Shown: positions 20,306 through 28,901 of the stretch, piece after piece
Layout: every line of letters begins with the position of its first letter
How positions within the stretch are numbered: position 1 is the stretch's first letter
Source of the DNA: an uncultured Olleya sp.
GTDB taxonomy: Bacteria; Bacteroidota; Bacteroidia; Flavobacteriales; Flavobacteriaceae
Length of the DNA stretch: 64,000 nucleotides
Direction of reading: 5' to 3'
NCBI GenBank assembly: GCA_947503885.1
Contig: CANNFD010000007.1
Span: forward strand, 1-64,000
Program-made: the position numbers and the translations under genes
The notes under the pieces: generated by a model
Database searches by the model: none
The model's input: only the letters and a program-made list of their open reading frames with translations
What the model was told of the DNA's origin: nothing

Positions 20306-20307
20306 AA

Positions 20308-22665
20308 TTAGTTTAATATACCTCTATAAATTAATAATTGCTTGATGTCTTTAGTTATCACTGGATTTAACCTAAGTTGACCACCGTTTTCTCTTAAAAT
20401 AATTTTAGTGTTAGATAATCTTTTAAGGCTTGGTTTGTATTGTGCCTCGTAGCTTTTTCCAACAAACTTTTTTAATTGAATTTCTGTAATTTTATTAAAT
20501 ATTATAAGTTGTTTAAGTATAATTAACTCTTCTTTATTTAAAAAATCTTTAAAGCCAGGGTCATTGTCTTCATAAATAACTTTATTGTCTTCAGTTAAAG
20601 TGGTTCCAAATGTCCAAGCTTGAAGTACTTCGCCTAAATTATAATCAAGTTTTTTACAAAGCTTTAATACAAATTGTTTAATCTGTTTAGGGCTTAAAGG
20701 TTCTAAGTTTTTAGAAACTAAAATTTTATGAGAAGCACTATGGCGTAGCATGACCGCATTGTAAATCTCGTCAAAACTAGCTTTATCTAATTTAATTGTA
20801 TTGCTAAAAGCTTCAGTAAACCTTAAACGATTATCTAAATGTTTTTTTAATTGATTAGTTGTGGTAACTATAACCAGTGCGTTATCAGACTCAGAGTAAA
20901 TAAAGTCAATAAGTACTCTTACATTATCTAATAAGCTAAACTCTGTACTGTCCCAAAGCTCTAAATCGTCAATAACTATTAAGGGTTTAGTATTTACAAA
21001 TCCTTTTTTAATGTTTTGTAATGCTTCGTTTAAGTTATGGGAGGTTTTAAATTTGCGACCGTTAAAAGTAATAGTACTGTCCTTTTTTAGAAGGATTGTA
21101 CTTTTTTCAAAATACTTTTGGCTTATATAATCTACAAAGGTAGATTTACCGCTAAATTGATCTCCAGTAATAATAATGGCTTTGCCAAAGTCGTTTTTCC
21201 ATTGTGAAATTGACTTTTCAATATTTGCTTCTTGTTTTTGTCGTGGTGATAAAAATAGATTTCCTATAAAATTTTTATTAAAAAACAGGTTGTCATAATG
21301 CGCATTTACCTCTTTAAACATTCTATAATTTATACATTGTATTGTGTCTTCAATCTTGTTTTGATCACTAAATAAACTGGTTTGACCTAGCTTAGTATTT
21401 AACTTGTTAAAACGATTAAAAATCTTGTTTTTAATGTTGTGATAAAAGTCGTTATGGTCTGTTGCTAATTGGCTAATAGAAGATTGTAAAGTTACTTCTA
21501 AAAAAGGGTGGTCATTATAAATTTTTGAGGCAGTAAAATGGGACGATAGCAACTGTTTTAATTTTGAAACCGTTTTTTCTGTAGTGGTATTATTTTCATT
21601 TAAGTTGGCATGTGCACTTTTTAGACTTTCTACTAAAGTGGGAATTGCGTTTAAAGTTTTGTTGTTTTTCTCAACAGTTAAGCTACTTTTTAAGTTTAGC
21701 AGACTGTGTTTAAAATAAGCAGATGTAGTTGTTTCTTGTTCGGTTAAATCAATTATACTTGGAAAGATTTCAAAATCAAACCATTTTTTAACGGTTTTAT
21801 TAAAATCTATTTTTTTAGTAACTAATAACCCGTTATTGGTTTTAACCGGTATGGTCGCTGTGTTTAGTTTTTTAATTTTAGCATCAATTTTACTGGCGTA
21901 ATCCTCTTGATTGTTTTCTGCTTTAGAAAGCGTTAGTAGAGTTTGGTCTACCCATTTAATTATTGGATTAACATCCTCTAGGGTTTCAATTTCTCTAACC
22001 GCTTTAATAGCCTCATTAATATGTTTTAATAAGGTAGAATTGTTGTTAACTATTTGATCTAATAATAGGTCGCTTGATTCCTTAATATCATTAAATACAG
22101 ATATAGTTTTAGACATTAAAAACTTATTGTCTCTAATTTGCTTTAATTGCTGCAGGACTTCTTCTATCTGATTTTTATAGATTGGCCAAGGATTTTTATA
22201 ATGCTGTAAAGCGTAAGCTGAGGTTTTAGCTTTTTCTTTGTTTTTATTTTGAATAGCAGCAATACTAGTTTCAAGAGTTTTAGACGCTTTTAGTAAAGTG
22301 TCAATCGATTCTTTAAAATGAGTTTTAATCTTTACATCTGAGTCATCATAATCTGATAATACAAAGTTTGCTATTTGTAGTTGTAAATTGGTATCCCTAT
22401 GTAAAATGGCGTAATCTTTAAATAGCTCGGGTATAATGTAAAGTAATTGATATAACTCAATATTGTTGTCCTGATTATCTAATCCGTTATCAGTTGAATC
22501 TGTTATACTGAAGTAGGTCTTGCAAAACGAAGTAAAATTTGACTCGATATATTTTGATAGCTCCTCAGAAGATTTGATTGTGCTTATCGTTTTTATGTAG
22601 TTTTGAGTTTCTAATAATAGGGTAGTGCTAAGATTAGAAACGTCGCTAAGTTTTGTGTTTAACAT
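20308..22665 (-). CDS. large AAA+/STAND-like ATP-binding protein of unknown function
   Basis: 785 residues, no signal peptide and no membrane helix. Residues 1-470 are predicted almost all helical and show no known domain. A P-loop domain follows: Walker A GDQFSGKS (501-508), Walker B PLIVIDD (561-567, acidic pair D566/D567) and sensor-1-like TTTN (601-604). The end (about 640-785) looks like a helical lid plus winged helix. The arrangement resembles AAA+/STAND signalling ATPases. It is the first gene of the cassette with an MscS-like protein and an antiporter. A role in sensing or gating those membrane proteins is inference; I know no described protein with this exact set of partners. Confidence 0.75.
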   Translation of the reverse strand: MLNTKLSDVSNLSTTLLLETQNYIKTISTIKSSEELSKYIESNFTSFCKTYFSITDSTDNGLDNQDNNIELYQLLYIIPELFKDYAILHRDTNLQLQIANFVLSDYDDSDVKIKTHFKESIDTLLKASKTLETSIAAIQNKNKEKAKTSAYALQHYKNPWPIYKNQIEEVLQQLKQIRDNKFLMSKTISVFNDIKESSDLLLDQIVNNNSTLLKHINEAIKAVREIETLEDVNPIIKWVDQTLLTLSKAENNQEDYASKIDAKIKKLNTATIPVKTNNGLLVTKKIDFNKTVKKWFDFEIFPSIIDLTEQETTTSAYFKHSLLNLKSSLTVEKNNKTLNAIPTLVESLKSAHANLNENNTTTEKTVSKLKQLLSSHFTASKIYNDHPFLEVTLQSSISQLATDHNDFYHNIKNKIFNRFNKLNTKLGQTSLFSDQNKIEDTIQCINYRMFKEVNAHYDNLFFNKNFIGNLFLSPRQKQEANIEKSISQWKNDFGKAIIITGDQFSGKSTFVDYISQKYFEKSTILLKKDSTITFNGRKFKTSHNLNEALQNIKKGFVNTKPLIVIDDLELWDSTEFSLLDNVRVLIDFIYSESDNALVIVTTTNQLKKHLDNRLRFTEAFSNTIKLDKASFDEIYNAVMLRHSASHKILVSKNLEPLSPKQIKQFVLKLCKKLDYNLGEVLQAWTFGTTLTEDNKVIYEDNDPGFKDFLNKEELIILKQLIIFNKITEIQLKKFVGKSYEAQYKPSLKRLSNTKIILRENGGQLRLNPVITKDIKQLLIYRGILN

Positions 22666-22838
22666 TTAGTTTAAATGTAGTTTAAATTAGGTCTTAAAAA
22701 TGGTTTTTTGTAATTGATGTCTAAATATATAACTAAAATATAATGTTTAAGCTAAATATTTGAAGATGATAATACTTACATTTATATAATTAAAAAACCT
22801 AAACCCGTAAAATTATCGCCATTAATTATGCTTGTCAG

Positions 22839-23747
22839 CTATTTTATTATGTAATGTACTAGCATGGATAGTATCCCTAAAAACATAACAAATTTTAGTA
22901 GTTTACTTATGGTTTTGTATTGTGATTTATGCTCTGCTGTAAATAGTTTAATAGCTATATAAATTAACGGAGCAATAACAGTTACTAAAAAGTAAGTAAC
23001 TACTATTAATTGCATATATAAAAAAGATGCTAAATAGTATATTAAAATTAATATAGCAAAGACAGTTAAACCAAAAGCAATTTTTGTTGCTCTTTCTTTA
23101 CCTAGTACAATAGGTAGTGTTTTAAGCTGCATTTTATAATCACCATCTACGTCTTGAATATCTTTAACAACCTCTCTAATTAAAGTAATGATAAACGCAA
23201 AAACTGCATAATCAAAAAGCACTTCAAACATGGTGGATTGTATAAATTGATTTTGCGCTGTAATAGCAGGAAGTAACTCGAATATCCCCACAATAACTAA
23301 GCTTAAGCCGACTAGCATACTTATTACAATATTACCTACTAAAACAATTTGTTGTAAAAAAGAAGCATAAATATAAAGTAGTGCTGCAATAACTACAAAA
23401 ATTGCAAAAAAGCTACTTCTATCAATAAGGTGTGATAAATAAAAACCTAAGACAACACCAATTACAGTAAAAGCCATGTAATAAGTATAAGCTTTGTCTT
23501 CAGGGATATATTTGCCTATAATTAGCTTATTAGGTTTGTTAATGGTGTCTGCTTCAACATCAAAAATATCATTAATAATATAGCCTCCAGCAGCTATACA
23601 AAGTGTAGCAGCTACTAATATTAAAAATTGAAAAATGCTTAAGGTTGTACTAACGTTAAAAGCAGGAAACATTGCGTATTTAATCAAAACTTGCACTAAT
23701 ACAATTAGTAACAAGTTTTTAAAACGTATAAGTTGAAGTAGTATCAA
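22839..23747 (-). CDS. UbiA-family prenyltransferase (GGGP synthase-type)
   Basis: 302 residues with eight to nine predicted membrane helices and both Asp-rich prenyl-diphosphate/Mg2+ motifs: NDIFDVEAD (59-67) and DIQDVDGD (196-203). UbiA enzymes attach isoprenoid chains to an acceptor at the inner membrane. Databases often call this flavobacterial subgroup geranylgeranylglycerol-phosphate geranylgeranyltransferase, after archaeal lipid enzymes, but the true acceptor is unknown; menaquinone (MenA) and heme (CyoE) enzymes have somewhat different motifs. It follows the KdsC-like gene by 25 bases in the DUF2520-kdsC-ubiA operon. Confidence 0.88.
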   Translation of the reverse strand: MILLQLIRFKNLLLIVLVQVLIKYAMFPAFNVSTTLSIFQFLILVAATLCIAAGGYIINDIFDVEADTINKPNKLIIGKYIPEDKAYTYYMAFTVIGVVLGFYLSHLIDRSSFFAIFVVIAALLYIYASFLQQIVLVGNIVISMLVGLSLVIVGIFELLPAITAQNQFIQSTMFEVLFDYAVFAFIITLIREVVKDIQDVDGDYKMQLKTLPIVLGKERATKIAFGLTVFAILILIYYLASFLYMQLIVVTYFLVTVIAPLIYIAIKLFTAEHKSQYKTISKLLKFVMFLGILSMLVHYIIK

Positions 23748-23772
23748 TTGGTTAAGATTTAAGTTTGTTTAT

Positions 23773-24303
23773 TTAAAATGTTTGTGCATCAAAATCACTA
23801 TCCCATTTGTTTTGCACTTTCATTACTTGCTCAATAACATCACGTACACAACCTTCGCCCCCTAATTTGTGCGAGATGTATTTTGATACATTTTTTACTT
23901 CCGGCACAGCATCTTGTGGGCAACTAGGCATACCTACTAATTTTAAAACAGGAACATCAGGGATGTCGTCACCCATATACAAAACGTTTTCGGCTTGTAT
24001 TTGGTTGTCGTTAAGGTAGGCTTCAAATTGTTTTATTTTTTGATGTGCACCCAAATACACGTCTTTAATCCCTAGGTGGTTTAATCTTGTACGGACACCC
24101 TCGTTAGTACCTCCAGAAATGATACATACGTTATAACCATGGTTTAAGGCTTGCTTCATTGCGTAACCGTCCTTAACATTCATGTGTCTTATCATTTCTC
24201 CAGAAGTGGTAATGGTAATCATTCCGTTAGTTAAAACGCCATCTACATCAAAAATAAATGTTGTGATTTGGTGTAGGTATTCTTTATAGCTTTTAGTGTC
24301 CAT
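23773..24303 (-). CDS. KdsC-like HAD-IIIA phosphatase
   Basis: 176 residues of the HAD superfamily, subclass C0 (no cap domain): FDVDGVLTNG (18-27) with nucleophile D19 and acid D21, ISGG (62-65), and GDDIPD (111-116). This is the pattern of 3-deoxy-D-manno-octulosonate 8-phosphate phosphatase, which frees Kdo for lipopolysaccharide. KdsC forms tetramers. No kdsA, kdsB or lpx gene is near, so the substrate could also be another sugar acid phosphate. The start overlaps the DUF2520 gene end by 11 bases, a sign of coupling. Confidence 0.88.
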   Translation of the reverse strand: MDTKSYKEYLHQITTFIFDVDGVLTNGMITITTSGEMIRHMNVKDGYAMKQALNHGYNVCIISGGTNEGVRTRLNHLGIKDVYLGAHQKIKQFEAYLNDNQIQAENVLYMGDDIPDVPVLKLVGMPSCPQDAVPEVKNVSKYISHKLGGEGCVRDVIEQVMKVQNKWDSDFDAQTF

Positions 24304-25051
24304 GTGTTTTTTTTATAGATTCTGTCATTAGTTTATAAATCGCTTCATGCTGATTATTGTCTAATAACTTTAAGTGTCTTTTTATAGTTTTTTTATCGTT
24401 TCGTTTTGCAGGACCTGTTTGTGCTAAGTAAGGAGAGACTTCTTGGACTTTTCTAGCGGTTTCAGTAATTAGTGGTTTTAAAATATCAAACTCGGCACCA
24501 TGCTTTTCTGTAATTTCATGAGCAATTCTATAAATCTGATTCGTAAAATTATTAACAAAAACAGCTGCTAAATGTAAAGCGGGTCTTTGCTTTGGGTTAA
24601 CTTTATAAGTTGTACTACCTAAGCTTTGTCCTAAAACTTCTAAAACTTTAAAATCTTGTTTTCTTAAAGTTTCAATACAAATTGGTACAGTGGCAAAATC
24701 CAAATCAACCGCTTTGCTAAATGTTTGTAAAGGATAAAAAACACCTCTATAATGTTTCATGTCAATATCATATAAGCGTGCACTTCCAGAAGTATGCACA
24801 ACCAATCTTTTATCAAAAGGAAGGGATGCGCTTAAAGACTCTATAGCATCGTCACTAACCGCAATAATATACACATCTGCTTCAACTAAACTATTGATAT
24901 CGTCCGTTATTTTTACTTCGTTTTTATAGCTTTCAATTGTTTTTTTACTTCGGTTGTACCATTGCACAACTTCAATATTAGACGCCTTTTTAAAACCCTT
25001 ATATAAGTGTGTGGCTACATTTCCTGCGCCAAGCAAAACTATTTTAATCAT
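24293..25051 (-). CDS. Rossmann-fold DUF2520 protein
   Basis: 252 residues: an N-terminal NAD(P)-binding Rossmann domain (VLLGAGNVATHLYKGF, 5-20, GxGxxAxxL type) and a C-terminal helical DUF2520 domain (PKQRPALHLAAVFVNNFTN). It resembles F420-dependent NADP reductase and pyrroline-5-carboxylate reductase-like folds, but the reaction is unknown. It is the first gene of the operon with the KdsC-like phosphatase and the UbiA enzyme. The divergent hemoglobin gene starts 58 bases upstream. The link between a dehydrogenase, a phosphatase and a prenyltransferase hints at a common lipid or cell-envelope precursor, which is inference. Confidence 0.87.
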   Translation of the reverse strand: MIKIVLLGAGNVATHLYKGFKKASNIEVVQWYNRSKKTIESYKNEVKITDDINSLVEADVYIIAVSDDAIESLSASLPFDKRLVVHTSGSARLYDIDMKHYRGVFYPLQTFSKAVDLDFATVPICIETLRKQDFKVLEVLGQSLGSTTYKVNPKQRPALHLAAVFVNNFTNQIYRIAHEITEKHGAEFDILKPLITETARKVQEVSPYLAQTGPAKRNDKKTIKRHLKLLDNNQHEAIYKLMTESIKKTHGH

Positions 25052-25096
25052 AGTGCTAAAATACTAAGAAAATAGAAATATAAAAGGACAAAATCT

Positions 25097-25104
25097 TATC
25101 TTTG
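25097..25104 (+). promoter_or_regulatory. -7 promoter box of the hemoglobin gene
   Basis: TATCTTTG matches the Bacteroidetes -7 consensus TANNTTTG. It ends only 5 bases before the ATG at 25110, so transcription should begin at about the start codon. No good TTTG box is seen at -33. Confidence 0.55.
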
Positions 25105-25109
25105 TTTGT

Positions 25110-25517
25110 ATGAAACGAAAAGAAATTTCTAACAGAGCTGATGTTAAACTTTTAGTAGATGAATTTTACGTTAAAGTAAGAGCAGATAATTTATTAGGAC
25201 CAATTTTTAATAAGATTATAACAGATTGGGACAGTCATTTAGATCATTTGACCACCTTTTGGGAATCTAGCTTGTTTATTGGTAAAAAGTTAGACAAAAA
25301 ATATATAGGCAACCCTTTAGAGGCTCATGAAAAAGTAGACAAAGCTGTTAATCACTCTATAAGCGAGATGCATTTTGGTGTATGGCTTAATTTGTGGCAT
25401 GCTACAATAGATCAATATTTTGAAGGCGAAATTGCAGATAATGCAAAGCGCCGTGCTAGAAAAATGGGCACATTTATGTATTTAAATATATTTAAAGCTA
25501 GACAAACTAAAAGTTAA
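25110..25517 (+). CDS. group III truncated hemoglobin
   Basis: 135 residues of the 2-on-2 globin fold. MHFGVWLNLWHATID (87-101) carries the likely proximal heme ligand H88, and the segment FYVKVRADNLLGPIFN is the typical N-terminal truncated-globin motif. Length fits group III (P-type) globins, known in Campylobacter and many Bacteroidetes. Suggested roles are oxygen or nitric oxide handling in the cytoplasm. It stands alone, divergent from DUF2520 and 88 bases before ccsBA. A -7 box lies just before the ATG, so the mRNA may be leaderless. Confidence 0.9.
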   Translation: MKRKEISNRADVKLLVDEFYVKVRADNLLGPIFNKIITDWDSHLDHLTTFWESSLFIGKKLDKKYIGNPLEAHEKVDKAVNHSISEMHFGVWLNLWHATIDQYFEGEIADNAKRRARKMGTFMYLNIFKARQTKS

Positions 25518-25572
25518 TAATTTTAACATAAGATTTGGAAGTTCTAATGGATTTAATATCAACTAAAACAAT

Positions 25573-25580
25573 TATCTTTG
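25573..25580 (+). promoter_or_regulatory. -7 promoter box of the ccsBA gene
   Basis: TATCTTTG fits TANNTTTG, 25 bases before the ATG at 25606, leaving an untranslated leader of about 20 bases. The -33 box is not obvious. Confidence 0.5.
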
Positions 25581-25605
25581 CCCGAGCTAAAAAAGGCCTA
25601 TTATT

Positions 25606-28600
25606 ATGCAAAATAGAATCGCCAAAATCTTATTTTCTACAAGATTAACATCTGTCTTATTTATTGTATTTGCTGTCGCTATGGCGGTTGGTACTATCTT
25701 AGACAGAAACATGGATACCTCTCCAACACCTTACACAAGAAACTTAATTTACAATGCTTGGTGGTTTGAAGCCATCATGGTGTTTTTTGTTATCAATTTT
25801 ATTGGTAACATATTTAGATTTAGGTTGTTGCGTAAAGAAAAATGGGCAACATTAATATTGCACTTATCATTTATTTTAATAATTATTGGAGCCGGAATTA
25901 CGCGCTACCATAGTTTTGAAGGGATGATTGCAATACGAGAAGGTGAAACAGAAAGTGGATTTTTATCTCAAAAAACATATATTACTGCGTATATAGATGG
26001 GGATTATAAAATTGATGGGGTCCCACAACGCTTACCAATTGCAGAAGAAGTTGATTTTTCTGGAAGGATGACTAATAGTTTTGACTATACCGCCTATTAT
26101 AATGATACCCCAGTACGATTTGAATTAACTGACTTTTTTCTTGGTGCAGAAGAGGATGTTGTACCAGATGAAAATGGTGAAAATTATTTAAAAATTGTTG
26201 AAGCTAGAGGTAATGGACCACACAATCACTTTATAAAACAAGGTACGGTAGAAAATATTCATAACCTTTTAATAGCTTTAGATAAACCAACTGAAGGAGC
26301 TGTTAATTTAACAACTACCGAAAATGGTTTAATGATTCATTCTCCTTTTGAAGGTGAGTATTTGCAAATGGCAACCATGAATAAGGGAGTGTTAGTAAAA
26401 GACAGCTTACAGCCTTTAATGATGCGTTCTAGATATGTAATCGGAGACATGCAATTTGTGTTTCCTAAACCTGTAATTAAAGGTAAGTTTGATATTGTAA
26501 AAAAATCAGAACTTTTAAAACAAGACGAAAACGCAGTAGTACTTAATGTTTCTGCAAATGGAGAAACTAAAGAAGTTAAACTTTTAGGAAGCCAATGGTC
26601 AAATAACAGATTTAAGCAAGTTAAAGTTGGTGGTTTGGATATCGCTTTAAAATATGGATCTAAAGTTTTAGAGCTTCCTTTTGAAATTAAATTAAACGAT
26701 TTTATTGCTGAAAAATATCCAGGTACAGAAAATAACTATTCGTCTTACGAAAGTAAAGTAACAGTAATTGATAAAGAAGAAGGCGATTTTGATTTTCATA
26801 TATATATGAATAACATATTAGACCACAGAGGATATCGTTTTTTTCAAGCCGATTTTGATAAGGATTTAAAAGGAACCATTTTATCTGTAAATCATGATTA
26901 TTGGGGGACAATGGTAACTTACATCGGTTACTTTTTGTTATACTTTGGGATGATGGCCATTTTATTTGCTAACCATACAAGATTTAGAGACTTGCAAAAC
27001 GGACTAGAAAAAATTAAAAAGAAAAAGTCTAAACTACTTTCTATACTATTTTTAAGTTTAAGTTTAGCTGGTTTTGCACAAGAGCAAGAACACACAGTAG
27101 ACGATGGACATGGTCATCAAGATACAGAGGTGTCAGAAAACCAAAGACCTACTAAAGCACAAATAGATTCTATTTTAAAAGCAAATGTAGCACCTGTAGA
27201 GCATGCTTTAAAATTTGGAAGGTTAGTTATACAAGATCTTGATGGACGTATGATGCCTATTGATACTTATGCATCAGAGTTAGTTAGAAAACTAACTAAA
27301 CATGAAGGTTATGAAGGGTTAACATCTGATCAAGTCTTTTTAAGTATTCTAGAAAGTCCAATGCTATGGTATAATGTGCCAATTATATATCTAGCACCAA
27401 AAAAAGCAGATTCAATTAGAAGCATTATTGGTATACCTAATGATCAAAAATATGCAACCTTACTAGACTTTTTTGATGATAATTTTCAATATAAATTAGA
27501 TTCTTATTTAGAAGAAGCTTCAGCAGTTAAATCTCAAACAGGTATCCAGAAAGAGTTTATTGAAACTAATCAACGTATCAATTTATTAAGTAATGCAGTA
27601 GAAGGTAGATCTTTAAAGATATTTCCTGTTCCTGATGACGAAAACAATAAATGGATTTCTCCTTTTGAATATAAAAATGAAGGTTATAATCAAAAAATAC
27701 AAGATAGTACCTATGGTAGTTTTATAGGGTCAGGTTTTGATTGGTATCTATTTACTTTAAATGAAGCTAAAAAAACAGGAGATTATTCTAAACCAGAAAA
27801 ACTATTAGAGGCATTTAAAACTTCTCAAAGAAAAGTTGGATCGCAAGTAATGCTAAGTGATGACAAGATTAATGCAGAGATACTTTATAACAAGTACGAT
27901 GTGTTTAAAAAGTTGTTTAGTTGGTATATGTATGCTGGTACTTTAATGTTTATACTACTTGTATGGCAAATCTTTAAATCCAATAATAAATGGTTAGCTA
28001 GAAGCATTACCGTTTTTAAAGTAATTATTTTAGGACTGTTTATAATTCATACTTTAGGTTTAATTGCTAGATGGTATATTTCTGGTCATGCACCTTGGAG
28101 TGATGCTTATGAGTCTATGATTTATGTAGCATGGGCAACAATGTTTTTTGGATTAGCTTTTGGAAGAAAAAGTGATTTAACATTAGCGTCTACTGCATTT
28201 GTTACAGCAATGATTTTAATGATTGCGCATTGGAATTGGATGGATCCAGCAATTGCAAACTTGCAACCAGTATTAAATAGTTATTGGTTAATGATACACG
28301 TAGCTGTAATTGTTGCTAGTTATGGTCCTTTTACATTAGGTATGATATTAGGTTTGGTGTCATTAGTATTAATGATACTAACTAATAAAGACAATAAGTC
28401 TAAAATGGATATAAATATTAAGGAGTTAACTATTATTAATGAAATGGCTTTAACCGTAGGTTTAGTCATGTTAACTATAGGTAACTTTCTTGGAGGACAG
28501 TGGGCAAATGAAAGCTGGGGAAGATATTGGGGTTGGGACCCTAAAGAAACTTGGGCTTTAATTAGTATAATGTTATATGCATTTGTTATCCATATGAGAT

Positions 28601-28827
28601 TAGTACCAGGTTTACGTGGTAAATGGTTTTTTAACTTAATGTCAATTATAACTTTTGGTAGTATTATAATGACTTACTTTGGGGTTAATTTTTACCTTTC
28701 AGGACTACATAGTTACGCAAGTGGAGACCAAATAGTAAGCTTTAAGTTTATTGGTATAGCTTTAGTTGTAGTTGCTATATTAGGTGTCTTATCTTACAGA
28801 AAGTATGTTAAGTTTTACAAAAAGTAA
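25606..28827 (+). CDS. ccsBA: cytochrome c biogenesis fusion protein CcsBA (System II)
   Basis: 1073 residues joining the ResB/CcsB half (about 1-450, membrane helices and a long periplasmic part) and the ResC/CcsA half (about 770-1073). The heme-handling WWD-type motif is WGRYWGWDPKETW (971-983). Between them lies a region with a second, signal-like hydrophobic stretch (LLSILFLSLSLAGFAQ, about 480-495) and a periplasmic part. CcsBA carries heme across the inner membrane and attaches it to CXXCH of apocytochromes c. Fused CcsBA is standard in Bacteroidetes and epsilonproteobacteria. It is a single gene followed by a shared bidirectional terminator. Confidence 0.95.
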   Translation: MQNRIAKILFSTRLTSVLFIVFAVAMAVGTILDRNMDTSPTPYTRNLIYNAWWFEAIMVFFVINFIGNIFRFRLLRKEKWATLILHLSFILIIIGAGITRYHSFEGMIAIREGETESGFLSQKTYITAYIDGDYKIDGVPQRLPIAEEVDFSGRMTNSFDYTAYYNDTPVRFELTDFFLGAEEDVVPDENGENYLKIVEARGNGPHNHFIKQGTVENIHNLLIALDKPTEGAVNLTTTENGLMIHSPFEGEYLQMATMNKGVLVKDSLQPLMMRSRYVIGDMQFVFPKPVIKGKFDIVKKSELLKQDENAVVLNVSANGETKEVKLLGSQWSNNRFKQVKVGGLDIALKYGSKVLELPFEIKLNDFIAEKYPGTENNYSSYESKVTVIDKEEGDFDFHIYMNNILDHRGYRFFQADFDKDLKGTILSVNHDYWGTMVTYIGYFLLYFGMMAILFANHTRFRDLQNGLEKIKKKKSKLLSILFLSLSLAGFAQEQEHTVDDGHGHQDTEVSENQRPTKAQIDSILKANVAPVEHALKFGRLVIQDLDGRMMPIDTYASELVRKLTKHEGYEGLTSDQVFLSILESPMLWYNVPIIYLAPKKADSIRSIIGIPNDQKYATLLDFFDDNFQYKLDSYLEEASAVKSQTGIQKEFIETNQRINLLSNAVEGRSLKIFPVPDDENNKWISPFEYKNEGYNQKIQDSTYGSFIGSGFDWYLFTLNEAKKTGDYSKPEKLLEAFKTSQRKVGSQVMLSDDKINAEILYNKYDVFKKLFSWYMYAGTLMFILLVWQIFKSNNKWLARSITVFKVIILGLFIIHTLGLIARWYISGHAPWSDAYESMIYVAWATMFFGLAFGRKSDLTLASTAFVTAMILMIAHWNWMDPAIANLQPVLNSYWLMIHVAVIVASYGPFTLGMILGLVSLVLMILTNKDNKSKMDINIKELTIINEMALTVGLVMLTIGNFLGGQWANESWGRYWGWDPKETWALISIMLYAFVIHMRLVPGLRGKWFFNLMSIITFGSIIMTYFGVNFYLSGLHSYASGDQIVSFKFIGIALVVVAILGVLSYRKYVKFYKK

Positions 28828-28851
28828 TTAGTATATAAATTATAAAACAAA

Positions 28852-28884
28852 AAAAAACTCACTATTTAATAGTGAGTTTTTTTT
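28852..28884. terminator. bidirectional terminator between ccsBA and the Asp-rich protein gene
   Basis: aaaactcacta ... tagtgagtttt with A-tract before and T-tract after forms an 11-bp or longer stem. It lies between two converging genes and can serve both. Confidence 0.88.
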
Positions 28885-28901
28885 TGTTAGTTACGTTTGA
28901 A

